DNA of 5,277 nucleotides from Firmicutes bacterium HGW-Firmicutes-10 (GTDB taxonomy: Bacteria > Bacillota_I > Bacilli_A > Erysipelotrichales > Erysipelotrichaceae), in the NCBI GenBank assembly GCA_002841605.1, contig PHAF01000135.1:1-5277 (forward strand), in the 5' to 3' direction. The notes beneath the pieces are model-generated. The model was not told where the DNA came from and searched no databases. It was given only the letters and a program-made list of their open reading frames with translations. The position numbers were made by a program, and so were the translations under genes. Positions 5,265 through 5,277 of this stretch are shown here, in pieces. Every line of letters starts with the position of its first letter. Position 1 is the stretch's first letter.

Positions 5265-5277
5265 TGTTCTTGCAGAC

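Larger units (their letters stand above)
5028..5277. other. Noncoding leader upstream of the operon
   Basis: I see no credible open reading frame on either strand in these 250 bases. The stretch is AT-rich apart from the hairpin at its outer end. It holds, going towards the lipoprotein gene, a long hairpin, a tandem repeat, a palindrome, the promoter and a small inverted repeat; each is listed separately. Confidence 0.75.

Noticed and set aside
5165..5277. Minus-strand words resembling Cas9 tracrRNA (GAGCTAG, GCACCGA, TAGTCCGTT, GTGCTTTTTT).
   Set aside because: The words are in the wrong order, there is no repeat/anti-repeat pair, no CRISPR array and no cas gene in the window; treated as coincidence.

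Overview
The window looks like part of a chromosome from an anaerobic, hydrogen-metabolising member of the Bacillota (Clostridia- or Erysipelotrichia-like). This rests on the strong AAGGAG-type ribosome binding sites, moderate GC, a Gram-positive-style lipoprotein, and a gene set typical of clostridial [FeFe]-hydrogenase loci. The phylum is an inference; the family-level gene calls are firmer. All eight supported genes lie on the minus strand, so transcription runs from base 5277 towards base 1.

Layout, in order of transcription. (1) 5277-5028: noncoding leader with a long hairpin (5221-5260), a perfect 10-bp tandem repeat (5145-5164), a Rex/CRP-like palindrome (5111-5128), an extended -10 promoter (5067-5094) and a small inverted repeat at the predicted transcription start (5044-5060). 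(2) 5027-4110: substrate-binding lipoprotein of an ABC importer. (3) 4060-3323: the ABC permease. No ABC ATPase gene is present. (4) 3299-2775: NuoE/HydC-like [2Fe-2S] subunit. (5) 2778-2416: DRTGG-domain protein. (6) 2413-1997: small HATPase_c (anti-sigma/switch-kinase-like) protein. (7) 2000-822: iron-sulfur protein with two N-terminal [4Fe-4S] motifs, a degenerate [FeFe]-hydrogenase-like core and a C-terminal four-cysteine Fe-S domain. (8) 820-491: second DRTGG-domain protein. (9) 489-1: PHP-domain metal-dependent phosphoesterase, cut by the window edge.

Genes 4 to 9 are packed with 4-bp ATGA overlaps or gaps of 1-2 bases, so they form a single translationally coupled unit. The permease ends only 23 bases before nuoE with no terminator between them, so the importer genes are probably cotranscribed with the redox module. 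The DRTGG / HATPase / hydrogenase-like Fe-S / DRTGG / PHP set is known as a conserved but functionally unresolved neighbourhood of NADH-linked [FeFe] hydrogenases. My interpretation is a redox-sensing or signalling module: the Fe-S protein senses hydrogen or electron status, and the HATPase and DRTGG proteins relay it to the hydrogenase or its expression. The flavin subunit (NuoF/HydB) and the catalytic hydrogenase (HydA) are not in the window and may lie beyond base 1. No tRNA, rRNA, CRISPR array or mobile element was seen.
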